64,000 bases of DNA from Acidobacteriota bacterium. Its GTDB lineage: Bacteria > Acidobacteriota > Terriglobia > Acidiferrales > UBA7541. A program made the translations under genes and the position numbers. The stretch lies in contig DAHUXN010000053.1 of the NCBI GenBank assembly GCA_027307115.1, positions 21,051-85,050 of the forward strand, read 5' to 3'. The notes beneath the pieces are model-generated. The model was not told the origin of the DNA, searched no databases, and saw only the letters and a list, made by a program, of their open reading frames with translations. This document shows positions 26,679 to 36,112 of the stretch, piece by piece; position 1 is the stretch's first letter; the number at the start of each line of letters is the position of its first letter.

Positions 26679-29600
26679 ATGATCTCCCGCGTGATTGATT
26701 GGTGCGCAAGCAATCGTTTCCTTGTCTTCACAGGGACACTGCTGCTTGTGCTTGCCGGAATATGGTCGCTCAGGAATATTCCTCTTGACGCCCTGCCGGA
26801 TATCTCCGACGTACAGGTCATCGTGCATGTGCCATGGGAAGGCGAACCGCCAAGCATCATCGAAGACCAGGTCACGTATCCAATCGTTACTTCGTTGCTG
26901 GCTGCCCCTCATGTGAAGGCCGTCCGCGCGCAGACGATGTTTGGAGACGCCTACATCTTCGTGGTCTTCGAAGACGGCACGGATCTTTATTGGGCTCGTT
27001 CGCGCGTTCTCGAATACATCCAGCAGTTGCAGGGCGTGTTGCCAAAAAACGTGTCGCCGATGATTGGTCCAGATGCCACTGGCGCGGGCTGGGTGTACGA
27101 ATACGCTGTCATTGACCGCACGCACCAACACAGTCTTGCGGACTTGCGCAGTCTTCAGGACTGGTACCTACGCTATCAGTTGGAAACTGTCCCGGGCGTG
27201 GCGGAAGTCGCGACGATCGGCGGATTCGTTCGCCAGTATCAGGTCAATTTGGACCCTGACAAGCTCCGCGCTTATGACATTCCGCTTTCGACCGTGATTG
27301 ACCGTGTCCGCGACAGCACGAACGAAGTTGGCGGGCGTGTGCTCGAAATGGGCGGCGCCCAGTACATGATTCGCGGCCTCGGTTATTTGCGTTCGCTCGA
27401 CGATCTGGAGAACGTGCCTGTAGCCACAAAGAACGGAACTCCGGTCCTCGTTCGCAATCTGGGAACAGTCACGTTCGGTCCCGACATTCGTCAGGGTGTA
27501 GCCGAGTGGAACGGCGAGGGAGAAGCCGTCGGCGGAATCATTGTGATGCGTTACGGAATGAATGCCCTTAACGTGATCGACGGAGTTAAGAAAAAGCTTG
27601 CCGAAATCAAACCATCGCTTCCGTCTGGTGTCGAGGTTGTCTCAGGTTATGATCGATCTGGATTGATCCAGGCATCTATTAAAACGCTACAACGCGATCT
27701 CCTTGAAGAAGCCATCATCGTCAGTTTTGTCACGATTGCCTTCTTGTTTCATTTCCGGTCCGCCCTGATCCCCATTCTGACTCTGCCCATCGCTGTCATC
27801 TCATCCTTCATTCCGATGTATTTTCTCCATGTCAGTTCCAACATCATGTCGCTCGGAGGTCTGGCCCTGGCGATAGGTGTGCTCATCGACGCAGCCATCG
27901 TGATGGTCGAGAACGGTTACCGCCACTTGTCGGAACACCTTGCCACAAGAGCCGGATCGGGAGGCAAGCTAACAGAGAAGGAAAGACGCCGCATTCTGAT
28001 GGGTGCGGCGAAACAGGTAGGGCCGCCCATTTTCTTTTCCTTGCTCGTCATCCTCGTGTCTTTCCTGCCGGTATTTCTTCTCGAAGCGCAAGAAGGCCGC
28101 ATGTTTCGCCCGCTGGCATGGACAAAGACTCTCTCGGTGGCGTTCTCTTCGATTCTTGCTATTACGCTCGTTCCCGTCCTGATGGTGATTTTTATTCGCG
28201 GCCATCTGAGGCCGGAATCCGCAAATCCATTTTCACGCTGGACACAGGCCTTGTATCTGCCCGTTCTCCGCTTCTGCTTGCGATACAGGAAGACGACGCT
28301 GCTTCTCAACCTTGTCCTTCTCGCCGTCACCGCGCCGCTGGCGTGGCGTATCGGAAGTCAGTTCATGCCGCCCCTCTACGAGGGCTCCTCGCTCTACATG
28401 CCGACTGCCCTTCCCGGCATCTCGATCACGCAGGCCTCAACGCTGCTGCAGGAGCAGGACCGCATCATCAAATCTTTTCCTGAGGTCGAAACCGTCTTCG
28501 GCGCGGTTGGCCGCTCCGACAGCCCCACCGATAACGCTCCCCTGGACATGTACGACACAACGATCATGCTCAAGCCGCGAGAACAATGGCGTGCGGGCAT
28601 GAACTACGAAAAACTTATCCGCGAGATGGATGAAAAACTGCAATTCCCGGGTCTGACGAACACGTGGACGATGCCCGTACAAAACCGCCTCGACATGGAA
28701 TTGACCGGAATCAAAACCCCGGTGGGCCTTAAAATCCAAGGTCCGAACGTCGAAGGAATCCAGCAGGCGGGGGCGCAGGTGCAACAACTCCTCGGCGGGA
28801 TTCCGGAACTGCGTTCCATTTTTGCCGAGCGCGTCGCCGAGGGATTTTATATCAACGTAGAAGTCAATCGGCCCGAGGCAGCGCGTTACGGCCTCACCGT
28901 GGCCGACGTCCAGCGCGCAGTCACGTCGGGCATTGGCGGTGAAAACATCGCGGAAAATATCGAAGGCCGCGAGCGGTATCCCATCAACGTGCGCTACAGT
29001 CGCGACTTCCGTGATGACATCGCACAATTGCAGCGTGTCGTTATCGCCACTCCCGCCGGAGCGCAGATTCCCATCTCCGAAGTTGCAAGGATTTATTTCT
29101 CGCGTGGACCGGCCATGATTCGCGACGAGGATGGCCTGCTTACCGGGTATGTCTATCTCGATCTCGCGACGAAGGACTATGGCGGCTTCGTTGCGAAGGC
29201 CAGTCGGCTGCTCAATGAAAAGCTGCGCCTTCCGCCGGGATACAGATACAAATGGTCGGGAGAGTACGAATTCGAAGTACGCGCCAAGGAAAGGCTGAAA
29301 TTCATCGTCCCCATCGTGTTCTTCGCAATTTTCGTGTTGCTCTATATGGTTTTTCATTCCGTGATGGAAGCGGCCATCCTCATCCTGCCTACATTTTTCG
29401 CCATGACAGGGGGACTGATTTTGCAATGGTGGCTCGGCTACAACTTCAGCGTCGCCGTGTGGGTCGGTTACATCGCGCTATTTGGAATTGCCGTCGAAAC
29501 CGGCGTCGTCATGGTCGTCTATCTTCATGAGGCACTCAACAAGAGGCTTGTCTCGGGCACGCCGATCGCGCACGAAGATATCGAAGAGGCCACGATCGAG

Positions 29601-29843
29601 GGCGCCGTTCAGCGGCTGCGACCTAAGTTGATGACAGTGACGGCAGTCCTCGCCAGTTTGATTCCGATCCTCTGGGAAACCGGCATCGGCTCGGACGTGA
29701 TGAAACCCATCGCCGCTCCGATAGTCGGCGGCATGATCACCTCGACCGTCGCCGTCTTGATCTTGGTTCCGGTGTTTTTTGCTTCGCTAAAGGAACGCGC
29801 GCTTCGCGCAGGCACTTTGAGTACTCGCGCAGGCGAGGACTAG
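26679..29843 (+). CDS. Heavy-metal RND efflux pump, CusA/CzcA family
   Basis: 1054 residues, full length for the HME-RND family. Twelve membrane helices in the usual 1+5+1+5 pattern and two large periplasmic porter loops are evident. LDALPDISDVQVI near residue 40 and AIGVLIDAAIVMVENGYRHL in helix 4 are family hallmarks. Its two adaptor/channel partners precede it, with three bases to the adaptor gene. It is proton-driven and exports metal ions across both membranes. The methionines in the porter region and the Met-rich adaptor favour Cu(I)/Ag(I) over Zn/Co/Ni, but this needs alignment of the metal site. The ATG has AAGGAGG upstream. Confidence 0.94.
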   Translation: MISRVIDWCASNRFLVFTGTLLLVLAGIWSLRNIPLDALPDISDVQVIVHVPWEGEPPSIIEDQVTYPIVTSLLAAPHVKAVRAQTMFGDAYIFVVFEDGTDLYWARSRVLEYIQQLQGVLPKNVSPMIGPDATGAGWVYEYAVIDRTHQHSLADLRSLQDWYLRYQLETVPGVAEVATIGGFVRQYQVNLDPDKLRAYDIPLSTVIDRVRDSTNEVGGRVLEMGGAQYMIRGLGYLRSLDDLENVPVATKNGTPVLVRNLGTVTFGPDIRQGVAEWNGEGEAVGGIIVMRYGMNALNVIDGVKKKLAEIKPSLPSGVEVVSGYDRSGLIQASIKTLQRDLLEEAIIVSFVTIAFLFHFRSALIPILTLPIAVISSFIPMYFLHVSSNIMSLGGLALAIGVLIDAAIVMVENGYRHLSEHLATRAGSGGKLTEKERRRILMGAAKQVGPPIFFSLLVILVSFLPVFLLEAQEGRMFRPLAWTKTLSVAFSSILAITLVPVLMVIFIRGHLRPESANPFSRWTQALYLPVLRFCLRYRKTTLLLNLVLLAVTAPLAWRIGSQFMPPLYEGSSLYMPTALPGISITQASTLLQEQDRIIKSFPEVETVFGAVGRSDSPTDNAPLDMYDTTIMLKPREQWRAGMNYEKLIREMDEKLQFPGLTNTWTMPVQNRLDMELTGIKTPVGLKIQGPNVEGIQQAGAQVQQLLGGIPELRSIFAERVAEGFYINVEVNRPEAARYGLTVADVQRAVTSGIGGENIAENIEGRERYPINVRYSRDFRDDIAQLQRVVIATPAGAQIPISEVARIYFSRGPAMIRDEDGLLTGYVYLDLATKDYGGFVAKASRLLNEKLRLPPGYRYKWSGEYEFEVRAKERLKFIVPIVFFAIFVLLYMVFHSVMEAAILILPTFFAMTGGLILQWWLGYNFSVAVWVGYIALFGIAVETGVVMVVYLHEALNKRLVSGTPIAHEDIEEATIEGAVQRLRPKLMTVTAVLASLIPILWETGIGSDVMKPIAAPIVGGMITSTVAVLILVPVFFASLKERALRAGTLSTRAGED

Positions 29844-30022
29844 CACTTTGATCAGGAATGGAGACTCGAAATCGCCGCTTCGATCGCTAAGATTTTGATC
29901 GATGCGTCCCGGATGACATAGGGGACTATAGGGGACAGACCGTCTTCGTGGGTGCCAGACCGTCAACGCCTCTAAATTGTGTCGCGCGTCGCGATAAATG
30001 GTTTAGAATCAAGTAACATCGT

Positions 30023-30099
30023 GCGCCCGTAGCTCAGTTGGAAAGAGCGTCTGCCTTCTAAGCAGAGGGTCGGGGGTTCGAGTCCCTCCGGGCGCGCCA
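30023..30099 (+). tRNA. tRNA-Arg (TCT)
   Basis: 77 bases with encoded CCA. Acceptor GCGCCCG pairs with CGGGCGC and the discriminator is G. The anticodon stem TCTGC/GCAGA holds the loop CTTCTAA (anticodon TCT). The T-arm is GGGGGTTCGAGTCCCTC. Short direct repeats lie about 60-100 bases upstream (ATAGGGGAC twice, CAGACCGTC twice). Confidence 0.95.
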
Positions 30100-30467
30100 C
30101 GTTTGCATAGAATTCGGCGCTGCATACTCTACCCTTATTACATGATTTACTGGATTGAATTGCGGTCGCATTCCGGTATTCTCGCAGCAGTTCACATGAA
30201 TCACTCCCGATTGGCGATCTTGTCCTTCACGGAGTGACTGCACACGATAGCCCCTGGCGGGCCTTTGCAGTTTGACCGTCTCGGAAGCTGTCCTTGGTCG
30301 CCATCGGGCAACTCATCATAGTGGCCGAATGCTCCATCCAAATGACTGGCGTTTTGCTTCCTCAATAATCGTAACGTCTCGGCCGGTACAGTATTTACAG
30401 TATTGCGGGACCCGCAAACGAGCGACTAAATTCCGATGGGAACTTAACCCCAAGGGAGTAACAAGTC
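30100..30467. other. Intergenic region after tRNA-Arg
   Basis: About 370 bases with no gene I can support. It ends in a 9-bp tandem repeat and palindrome (30387-30417) ahead of the DUF2934 gene. No copy of the tRNA 3' end is seen here, so there is no evidence for an integrated element. Confidence 0.5.
30387..30417 (+). repeat. Tandem 9-bp repeat joined to a 15-bp palindrome
   Basis: TACAGTATT occurs twice in tandem (30387-30404), then TTGCGGGACCCGCAA (30403-30417) is a palindrome around one central A. The block lies 50 bases before the DUF2934 start codon and could be an operator. Confidence 0.45.
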
Positions 30468-30698
30468 ATGGCCGACCTGTATCAAGATGTGCCCACACGG
30501 GATCAAATTCAGCTCCGCGCGTACGAGCTCTACCTCAAACGCGGTGGAGAGGACGGTCGAGACGTCGAGGACTGGCTTACCGCCGAGGCTGAACTGCGCA
30601 ATCAGCATTCGTCGTCCATCGGGAGGTTCGACGAGCGGGACGATTCGCAGCAGAAGCCGAGAACATTGGCGGCTTCCAGCGGTTCGAAAAACCTCTGA
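30468..30698 (+). CDS. DUF2934 small protein
   Basis: 76 residues. The N-terminal half has the DUF2934 pattern: Ile/Leu then RAYELYLKRGGEDGRDVEDWLTAEAEL. The family consists of short, probably cytosolic, helical proteins frequent in soil bacteria; their function is unknown. The C-terminal half is polar and low in order. AAGGGAG precedes the ATG. It converges with ligD, with 58 bases between. Confidence 0.8.
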   Translation: MADLYQDVPTRDQIQLRAYELYLKRGGEDGRDVEDWLTAEAELRNQHSSSIGRFDERDDSQQKPRTLAASSGSKNL

Positions 30699-30756
30699 TT
30701 GCTTGCTCTTCCGTGCGCCGTTTACCGAACGCCGGGAACGGGAATAATTTTTGCGG

Positions 30757-33360
30757 CTATCGCATTCGCTCCAGAAGCTTCACCGCTGGTTCCAGCTTCT
30801 GGCGCTGCTTCCAGAAATTTGCCCACAGGTCGCCGGTTTTTTCCAGGCGCCGGTCGAGTGACTTCAAGTTCCATTTCGCCGGAAGGAGTCCACTGTCGAG
30901 TTCGTTCGTTTGCACCGGAGTTGACACGGGCGCGTGTGGAAACGCCCGCACGGAATACACCGACGCGAGCGACTGCCCCTCGGAATTCTGGTGCGCATCG
31001 ATTAAGATCCGGCCCTTGGGACGTTTCGCAACGCTCCGCTCAAACGTCAGCAGGCCAGGATGCTTTGCATCAACCAGTGCTGACACCGCTTGCACGAACG
31101 TCCGCGCCTGCTCGTACGTGTACCGCGGCTCGACAGGCAAAAAAATGTGGATCCCTGTCGCGCCCGACGTTTTTGGAAAAGCCGCCATTTCCGCCTTCTC
31201 AAGTATTCCCATCAAAATCTTCGCGACTTTGACCACCGTTGTAAAAGGCGTACCGTCCGTGGGGTCCAGGTCAAAAAAAATGTAATCCGGACTCCCCACG
31301 GCTCCCGCGCGGCTCGACCACGGGTTGTGGTCAATACAGCCGAGATTCGTCAGGTAGAGTAACGTCGCGCGATCGTTCGCAATAAAATAATGGATCTTCT
31401 TTCCTTTGCCCTCGGACACGATCGGCGCGGTCTTCACCCAGTCCGGCGTGTTTCTGTCTGCATCCTTTTGAAAGAACGCTTCGCCCGCGATCCCATTCGG
31501 ATATCGCCGCAGCACCAGTGGCCTGTCCCCCAGAAAAGGAATCATCAGCGGCGCCATTCGATGGTAGTAAGCCAACAAATTCCGCTTCGTGATGCCGTCT
31601 TCGGGAAAGTAAATCTTGTTCAGATTTGTCAGTCTCAGTTCTACGCCGTCAATTTCCGCGAATAGTTCCTCGCTCGTCCCGCCCGTCAGTTCTTGTTCGA
31701 CTTGCTCTCCAGCAGCTTGTTTCGCTCTGGAGACGTGCGGTGCTTTCGCAGGCGTGCCCTTGCGCGCGATTGCAGCGCCGTCTTTCGGTTGCTTCGTCAC
31801 CTTCGCTTGATTCACCGGCTCTTTCAGCTCCTTCTCCAACGTGCATTCGCGCGGGTTTCGGTCTTCCTGCAATCCCAGAAAGCGCGGCTGCCGCAAATGC
31901 GTGCCCTCGGTCCACCCGCCAAATCTGACTCGCGCCACCAGCTCTGGTTTCACCCACGTCGCTTCCTCGCGCGTGGACGGCCGCTCATCAAACGGGCAAT
32001 CGTCGCTCTTCAACGATTGCAACCGCGCCCACAATCGTTTTTGCAGCTCGACTGAAAATCCAGTCCCGGCTCCTCCAATAAATTTCAGCTTGTCTCCGTC
32101 GTACAATCCCAGAAGCAAGGCTCCGAAATATTCGCGTGTGCCGCGCGGCTCGGTCCAGCCGCCCACCACCGCGTCCACCTCTTTGTCCGTTTTGAATTTC
32201 AACCACGCCGTCGTGCGCCCCGCTGGATACGTGCTCGAGACTTGCTTGCCGACAATACCTTCCAGTTCGCGCTTTACCGCCAGTTCGAACAGCTCCTTGC
32301 CCTTTCCAATCTGGTGGTCCGAATAGCGCACCACGCTTCCCGTACGCAGCACTTGCTTGAGGAATTCTTTCCTCTCGATCAGCGGAACGCCGCGCAGATC
32401 GTGACCATCGCAGTAAATGATGTCGAACGCGTAGTACACCACCGGGATTTCCTCCATCGATCGCGCTGACGGATTCTGCACGCCCATTCGGTTCTGCAGG
32501 CGCTGAAAATCGCTGCGCCCGTCGCTGTCCAGCGCCACAATCTCTCCATCGATGCAAGCCTCTTTGGCGTTTATGCTGTTCGCGATCACCGACAGGTCCG
32601 GATACTCGCGCGTGATGTCCCGATTCGCTCGCGACACTAGTTTGAGCTTTCCATCTTTCACGCAGGCCAGCGCGCGTATGCCGTCCCATTTGATTTCGAA
32701 CAGCCAGCTTGGATCCGAGGACGGATTCTCCGCCAATGTCGCGAGCGCCGCCTGAAATTTCGTCGGCATCGCTGCTGGCCGCGCGCCCTCAGGCATTTTC
32801 GGCTTGTGTGACGTTTTTCCTGCTGACGTCGCGGGCAAGAGTGGCTCGGCAACTTTACCGGGCGCGCCGCTCACGTGCGCTGCTGCGTCACGATGCTTGA
32901 TGAGCAGCCAATTCTTTTTTTGCTCATCCCCGCGCAGACGCACCAGCACAAAACTGCCTTTCAGTTTCTGCCCGTGCAATTTGAATTTTATTTCGCCGCG
33001 ATTGATTTGCTCGGAAGCGGACATGCTTCCCTCTGGCTCAAACGTGCCGTGATCCCAAATCGCAACTTCACCGGCTCCGTAGTGTCCCGCCGGGATCGTT
33101 CCCTCGAACGTCCCGTAATCGACCGGATGATCCTCCGTCTGCACCGCCAGCCGTTTATCCGCCGGGTTGAGCGAAGGTCCCTTCGGCACCGCCCACGATT
33201 TCAAAACGCCATCTACTTCCAGCCGGAAATCATAGTGCAGCCGCCGCGCGTGATGTTCCTGCACCACGAAATGATTCCCCGCGTGCCGCGCTACTTTCCC
33301 GCTTGGCTCGGGAGTCTCGCGAAATTTCCGTTTGCGCCGGTATTCTTGCAACAACGCCAT
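30757..33360 (-). CDS. ligD: Multifunctional ATP-dependent DNA ligase LigD
   Basis: 867 residues with three domains in the order phosphoesterase-ligase-polymerase. The 3'-phosphoesterase (about 20-160) has EHHARRLHYDFRLE and DYGTFEGTIP. The ligase (about 200-500) has motif I with nucleotidyl Lys in EIKWDGIRA and motif IV-like EGIVGKQ. The primase-like polymerase (about 570-850) has NLNKIYFPEDGITK and the metal-binding FFDLDP. This is the domain order of Pseudomonas LigD. With Ku, encoded divergently, it seals double-strand breaks by non-homologous end joining. The linker between ligase and polymerase is Lys/Ala-rich. Confidence 0.96.
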   Translation of the reverse strand: MALLQEYRRKRKFRETPEPSGKVARHAGNHFVVQEHHARRLHYDFRLEVDGVLKSWAVPKGPSLNPADKRLAVQTEDHPVDYGTFEGTIPAGHYGAGEVAIWDHGTFEPEGSMSASEQINRGEIKFKLHGQKLKGSFVLVRLRGDEQKKNWLLIKHRDAAAHVSGAPGKVAEPLLPATSAGKTSHKPKMPEGARPAAMPTKFQAALATLAENPSSDPSWLFEIKWDGIRALACVKDGKLKLVSRANRDITREYPDLSVIANSINAKEACIDGEIVALDSDGRSDFQRLQNRMGVQNPSARSMEEIPVVYYAFDIIYCDGHDLRGVPLIERKEFLKQVLRTGSVVRYSDHQIGKGKELFELAVKRELEGIVGKQVSSTYPAGRTTAWLKFKTDKEVDAVVGGWTEPRGTREYFGALLLGLYDGDKLKFIGGAGTGFSVELQKRLWARLQSLKSDDCPFDERPSTREEATWVKPELVARVRFGGWTEGTHLRQPRFLGLQEDRNPRECTLEKELKEPVNQAKVTKQPKDGAAIARKGTPAKAPHVSRAKQAAGEQVEQELTGGTSEELFAEIDGVELRLTNLNKIYFPEDGITKRNLLAYYHRMAPLMIPFLGDRPLVLRRYPNGIAGEAFFQKDADRNTPDWVKTAPIVSEGKGKKIHYFIANDRATLLYLTNLGCIDHNPWSSRAGAVGSPDYIFFDLDPTDGTPFTTVVKVAKILMGILEKAEMAAFPKTSGATGIHIFLPVEPRYTYEQARTFVQAVSALVDAKHPGLLTFERSVAKRPKGRILIDAHQNSEGQSLASVYSVRAFPHAPVSTPVQTNELDSGLLPAKWNLKSLDRRLEKTGDLWANFWKQRQKLEPAVKLLERMR

Positions 33361-33452
33361 GGTCGGATTATAAGAATCTGCCTCCTCGCTCCAAATATCA
33401 AACCTGCCTCTACAACATCAAATTTCCGCGGCTACAGCCTTCTCCCGATGTG

Positions 33453-33481
33453 TACAATACCTCAAGGCCACAAGCTTGAGG
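33453..33481 (+). promoter_or_regulatory. ku promoter -10 element with adjoining inverted repeat
   Basis: TACAAT at 33453-33458 is followed by CCTCAAG (33460-33466) and CTTGAGG (33475-33481), an inverted repeat covering the likely transcription start. It could be an operator or a 5' hairpin of ku mRNA. No clear -35 match. Confidence 0.35.
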
Positions 33482-33511
33482 GGCTAAGACAGCAAAGGGG
33501 GGCGCGCAAAC

Positions 33512-34354
33512 ATGGCTTCTTCCACTTGGAAAGGTTTTATCACATTTGGCCTGCTGTCGATTCCCATCCGCCTTTACGCCGCGGCCCGCGCGAATCGAAT
33601 GCAGCTCCATCAGCTTCACAGCGTGTGCCACACGCGGCTGCGCCAGCCCCTTTTCTGCCCCACCTGCAACAAAATCGTCGACCGCTCCGAAGTGGTTAAA
33701 GGCTATGAATATGAAGATGGCAAGTATGTTTTGATTGATCCCGCCGAAATCAAAAAGATCGAGCCGCAGTCCGCACTCTCGATGGAGATTCTGGCCTTCG
33801 TCAAGGAATCGGAGATCGACCCGCTCTTCTTCGACTCCTCGTTTTTCGCGGTCCCAGAAGACGCGGGCCGCAAAGCCTACCAGCTCCTCCTAAGAACGCT
33901 CGAAAGCGCAAAACGCGTGGGCATCGCAAAAGTCGCCATGCACCAGCGCGAATACACGGTCTTCATTCGCCCTTATGATCACGGTCTGACGCTGCACACC
34001 ATGTACTTCGCCAATGAAATCCGCGAAGCCCCGGGTTACGGCAAGACGGAAGATATCAAGCTGAAGCCGCAGGAAATCAAGCTTGCGGAACAACTAGTCG
34101 AAAATCTATCGGAAGAATTCAACCTGAAAAAATATCACGATGAATTTCAGAACCGCCTCAAGGAATTGATCGCGTCGAAGCAAGAGGGCAGGGAAGTCGC
34201 CGCGGCCCCGCAACCGCATCGCGCCCCTGTAATCGACATGATGGAGGCTCTCAAGAAGAGCCTCGCCGCGTCGGGTGCGTCACGCAAGAAACCCATGCAC
34301 GCCGACCGCGCTGCCAAATCGCACCGGCGGGGAACCCGCCGCGCAGCGAGTTAG
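33512..34354 (+). CDS. ku: Non-homologous end joining protein Ku
   Basis: 280 residues, the usual size for bacterial Ku. The core beta-barrel/bridge starts at SSTWKGFITFGLLSIPIRLY and contains VVKGYEYEDGKYVLIDP and KPQEIKLAEQLVENLSEEF. CPTCN/CHTR cysteines occur near residues 35-55. After the core there is a basic tail (KKPMHADRAAKSHRRGTRRAA) of the kind that stimulates DNA end binding and LigD recruitment. It forms a homodimeric ring on DNA ends. GGGGGG lies upstream of the ATG at 33512. Confidence 0.96.
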   Translation: MASSTWKGFITFGLLSIPIRLYAAARANRMQLHQLHSVCHTRLRQPLFCPTCNKIVDRSEVVKGYEYEDGKYVLIDPAEIKKIEPQSALSMEILAFVKESEIDPLFFDSSFFAVPEDAGRKAYQLLLRTLESAKRVGIAKVAMHQREYTVFIRPYDHGLTLHTMYFANEIREAPGYGKTEDIKLKPQEIKLAEQLVENLSEEFNLKKYHDEFQNRLKELIASKQEGREVAAAPQPHRAPVIDMMEALKKSLAASGASRKKPMHADRAAKSHRRGTRRAAS

Positions 34355-34403
34355 CAGCTCCGCTCGCGCAAGGCGCGCGCTATTTCCACAGCCGTTCCTT
34401 GCC

Positions 34404-35975
34404 TTAGAACGGGCTCGTTGAAGGCGGCGGCAGCGGCTTTCGCGGCAGCATCTCATCGCGGTTCGCGGTCAGATACACGAACGACGCCACAATCACCGCC
34501 ATCTGCTTCATGTCCGGCTCTTGAATCCTCTCGTAAACGTCCATGTTCGAGTGGTGCGTCCGCGTCTCATACTCGATGGGATCCTGAATGAACTGAAACC
34601 CAGGAATCCCCACCGCGTTATACGACAGGTGATCCGTTCCGCCCGTATTGCGAATGCTCAGCGTCGTCATTCCCAAATCATTAAACGGACGCATCCATTG
34701 CCGAAAAATATGCGCCACCGCTTCGTTCCCTTGCAGGTAGACGCCGCGGATTTTCCCCGATCCATTGTCGATGTTGTAGTAGGCGTCGAGCTTCGCCTGC
34801 TCTGGCTTGAGCTGCATCGTCTTCGGGTCGCCGAAGTGCTCGTTCACATAGGCGCGCGAACCAAGCAGTCCCTCTTCCTCTCCGGTCCACAATCCGATTC
34901 GCACCGTGCGCCGCATTTTCAACCCGCTCGCCTTCAGAATGCGCAGCGCCTCCAGCATCACCGCGGAGCCCGCGCCGTTGTCGGTCGCACCCGTGCCTGC
35001 ATGCCATGAATCGAAGTGCCCGCCCATCATCACCACTTCATCCGCCTTGTCCGTGCCCAAAATCTCTCCGATGATGTTGAACGACTTCAAATCATCGTCA
35101 TAGAACTTGTTTTCATCATTGATACGCAGCGTCACCGGAATCTTCTTTTCAAGCAGCCGGTAAATTCGCCCGTAGCATTCGCTGGCCATGGCCACGCTTG
35201 GCAACGCAGCGGGAGCGCCGGGCTCGTAAGATCCACCCGATTGAACATAGACTGTTCCGTCATCGCCGCGCGAAGCCTGGATCCATCCGGCTGCGTGCTC
35301 CGCCACCAGGAAAGCCTGCACCTTCTGTTGCAGCGCTCGCATCGCCCGGAAGCGCGCGAAGCGATCTTCGTTCCTCGCGCCCGGCACCGGCTCCGTCGCG
35401 ATCTCCGCAAGATCGGCATCCGTGTACCGGTGTCCCTGCGCTTCAAAATGAGCCGGATCGTCCGGCGGCACTTGCGTCAGGACAAACTTGCCCTTGAGCT
35501 GCCCCCGATACTTATCCAGGTCCTGTTCATTCTGAATCAACGCCAACACAGCTGGGGCTGTAACCGCGCCATTCGTGCCCGGTGTCCACGCCAACGGATA
35601 TGCAATCAAAATATAAGGACGCGGCGTGATCATCATCGCGGAAAATCGTTCGTTCGACCAGCCGCGGCCAAACTTCCACGGCTCCGTATGGACGTTCGCA
35701 ATCCCCCACTGTTTCATTTCGTCTTCGGTCCATTGCGCGGCCGCGCGCATGTTGGGAGAATTGGTCAGGCGCGGCCCGTAAACATCCGTCAGGTAGCTCA
35801 TGATGTCCATGACCTGCGAATGGTTGAAGCCGATGTCTTTGATGGTGTAAATCGCGTTGTAGTCGATTGGCTCCGGCGCCTGTGCCGCGACAGGCAGAAC
35901 CGCCGAAAAGACAAATAGCGCCGCTACCGCAATTCCGATTTTTCGCACAATCGTCCTCCGTCTAGCTTTCTTCAT
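34404..35975 (-). CDS. M28-family zinc metallopeptidase, exported (copy 1)
   Basis: 523 residues. After a signal peptide (IAVAALFVFSAVLPVAAQA), a PA-type insert precedes the M28 catalytic domain. Two-zinc ligands are seen in MMGGHFDSWHAGTGATDNGAG (His, Asp), TGEEEGLLG (catalytic and binding Glu), NIDNGSG (Asp) and GGTDHLSY (His). The order matches carboxypeptidase-Q/aminopeptidase-like M28 enzymes, which trim peptides outside the cytoplasm. ATG 35975 is used; one TTG codon upstream is also open. It converges with ku and has a paralogue at 37970. Confidence 0.9.
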   Translation of the reverse strand: MKKARRRTIVRKIGIAVAALFVFSAVLPVAAQAPEPIDYNAIYTIKDIGFNHSQVMDIMSYLTDVYGPRLTNSPNMRAAAQWTEDEMKQWGIANVHTEPWKFGRGWSNERFSAMMITPRPYILIAYPLAWTPGTNGAVTAPAVLALIQNEQDLDKYRGQLKGKFVLTQVPPDDPAHFEAQGHRYTDADLAEIATEPVPGARNEDRFARFRAMRALQQKVQAFLVAEHAAGWIQASRGDDGTVYVQSGGSYEPGAPAALPSVAMASECYGRIYRLLEKKIPVTLRINDENKFYDDDLKSFNIIGEILGTDKADEVVMMGGHFDSWHAGTGATDNGAGSAVMLEALRILKASGLKMRRTVRIGLWTGEEEGLLGSRAYVNEHFGDPKTMQLKPEQAKLDAYYNIDNGSGKIRGVYLQGNEAVAHIFRQWMRPFNDLGMTTLSIRNTGGTDHLSYNAVGIPGFQFIQDPIEYETRTHHSNMDVYERIQEPDMKQMAVIVASFVYLTANRDEMLPRKPLPPPSTSPF

Positions 35976-36112
35976 CAAATCTGATTTAGAGATCGCGCCC
36001 GCGAACAGGTTATCCCCGTGTGAGACGCCCAGTGGAGAATGCGCGTTTCAAAAGCGTATATCGAACTGACTCGGGTGGTGCGCAGCGTGGGGATACGGAA
36101 AGCTGGAATTGA

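Noticed and set aside
30023..34400. Integrated element at tRNA-Arg carrying ligD-ku
   Set aside because: No integrase and no duplicated tRNA 3' end found downstream; ligD and ku look native in composition.
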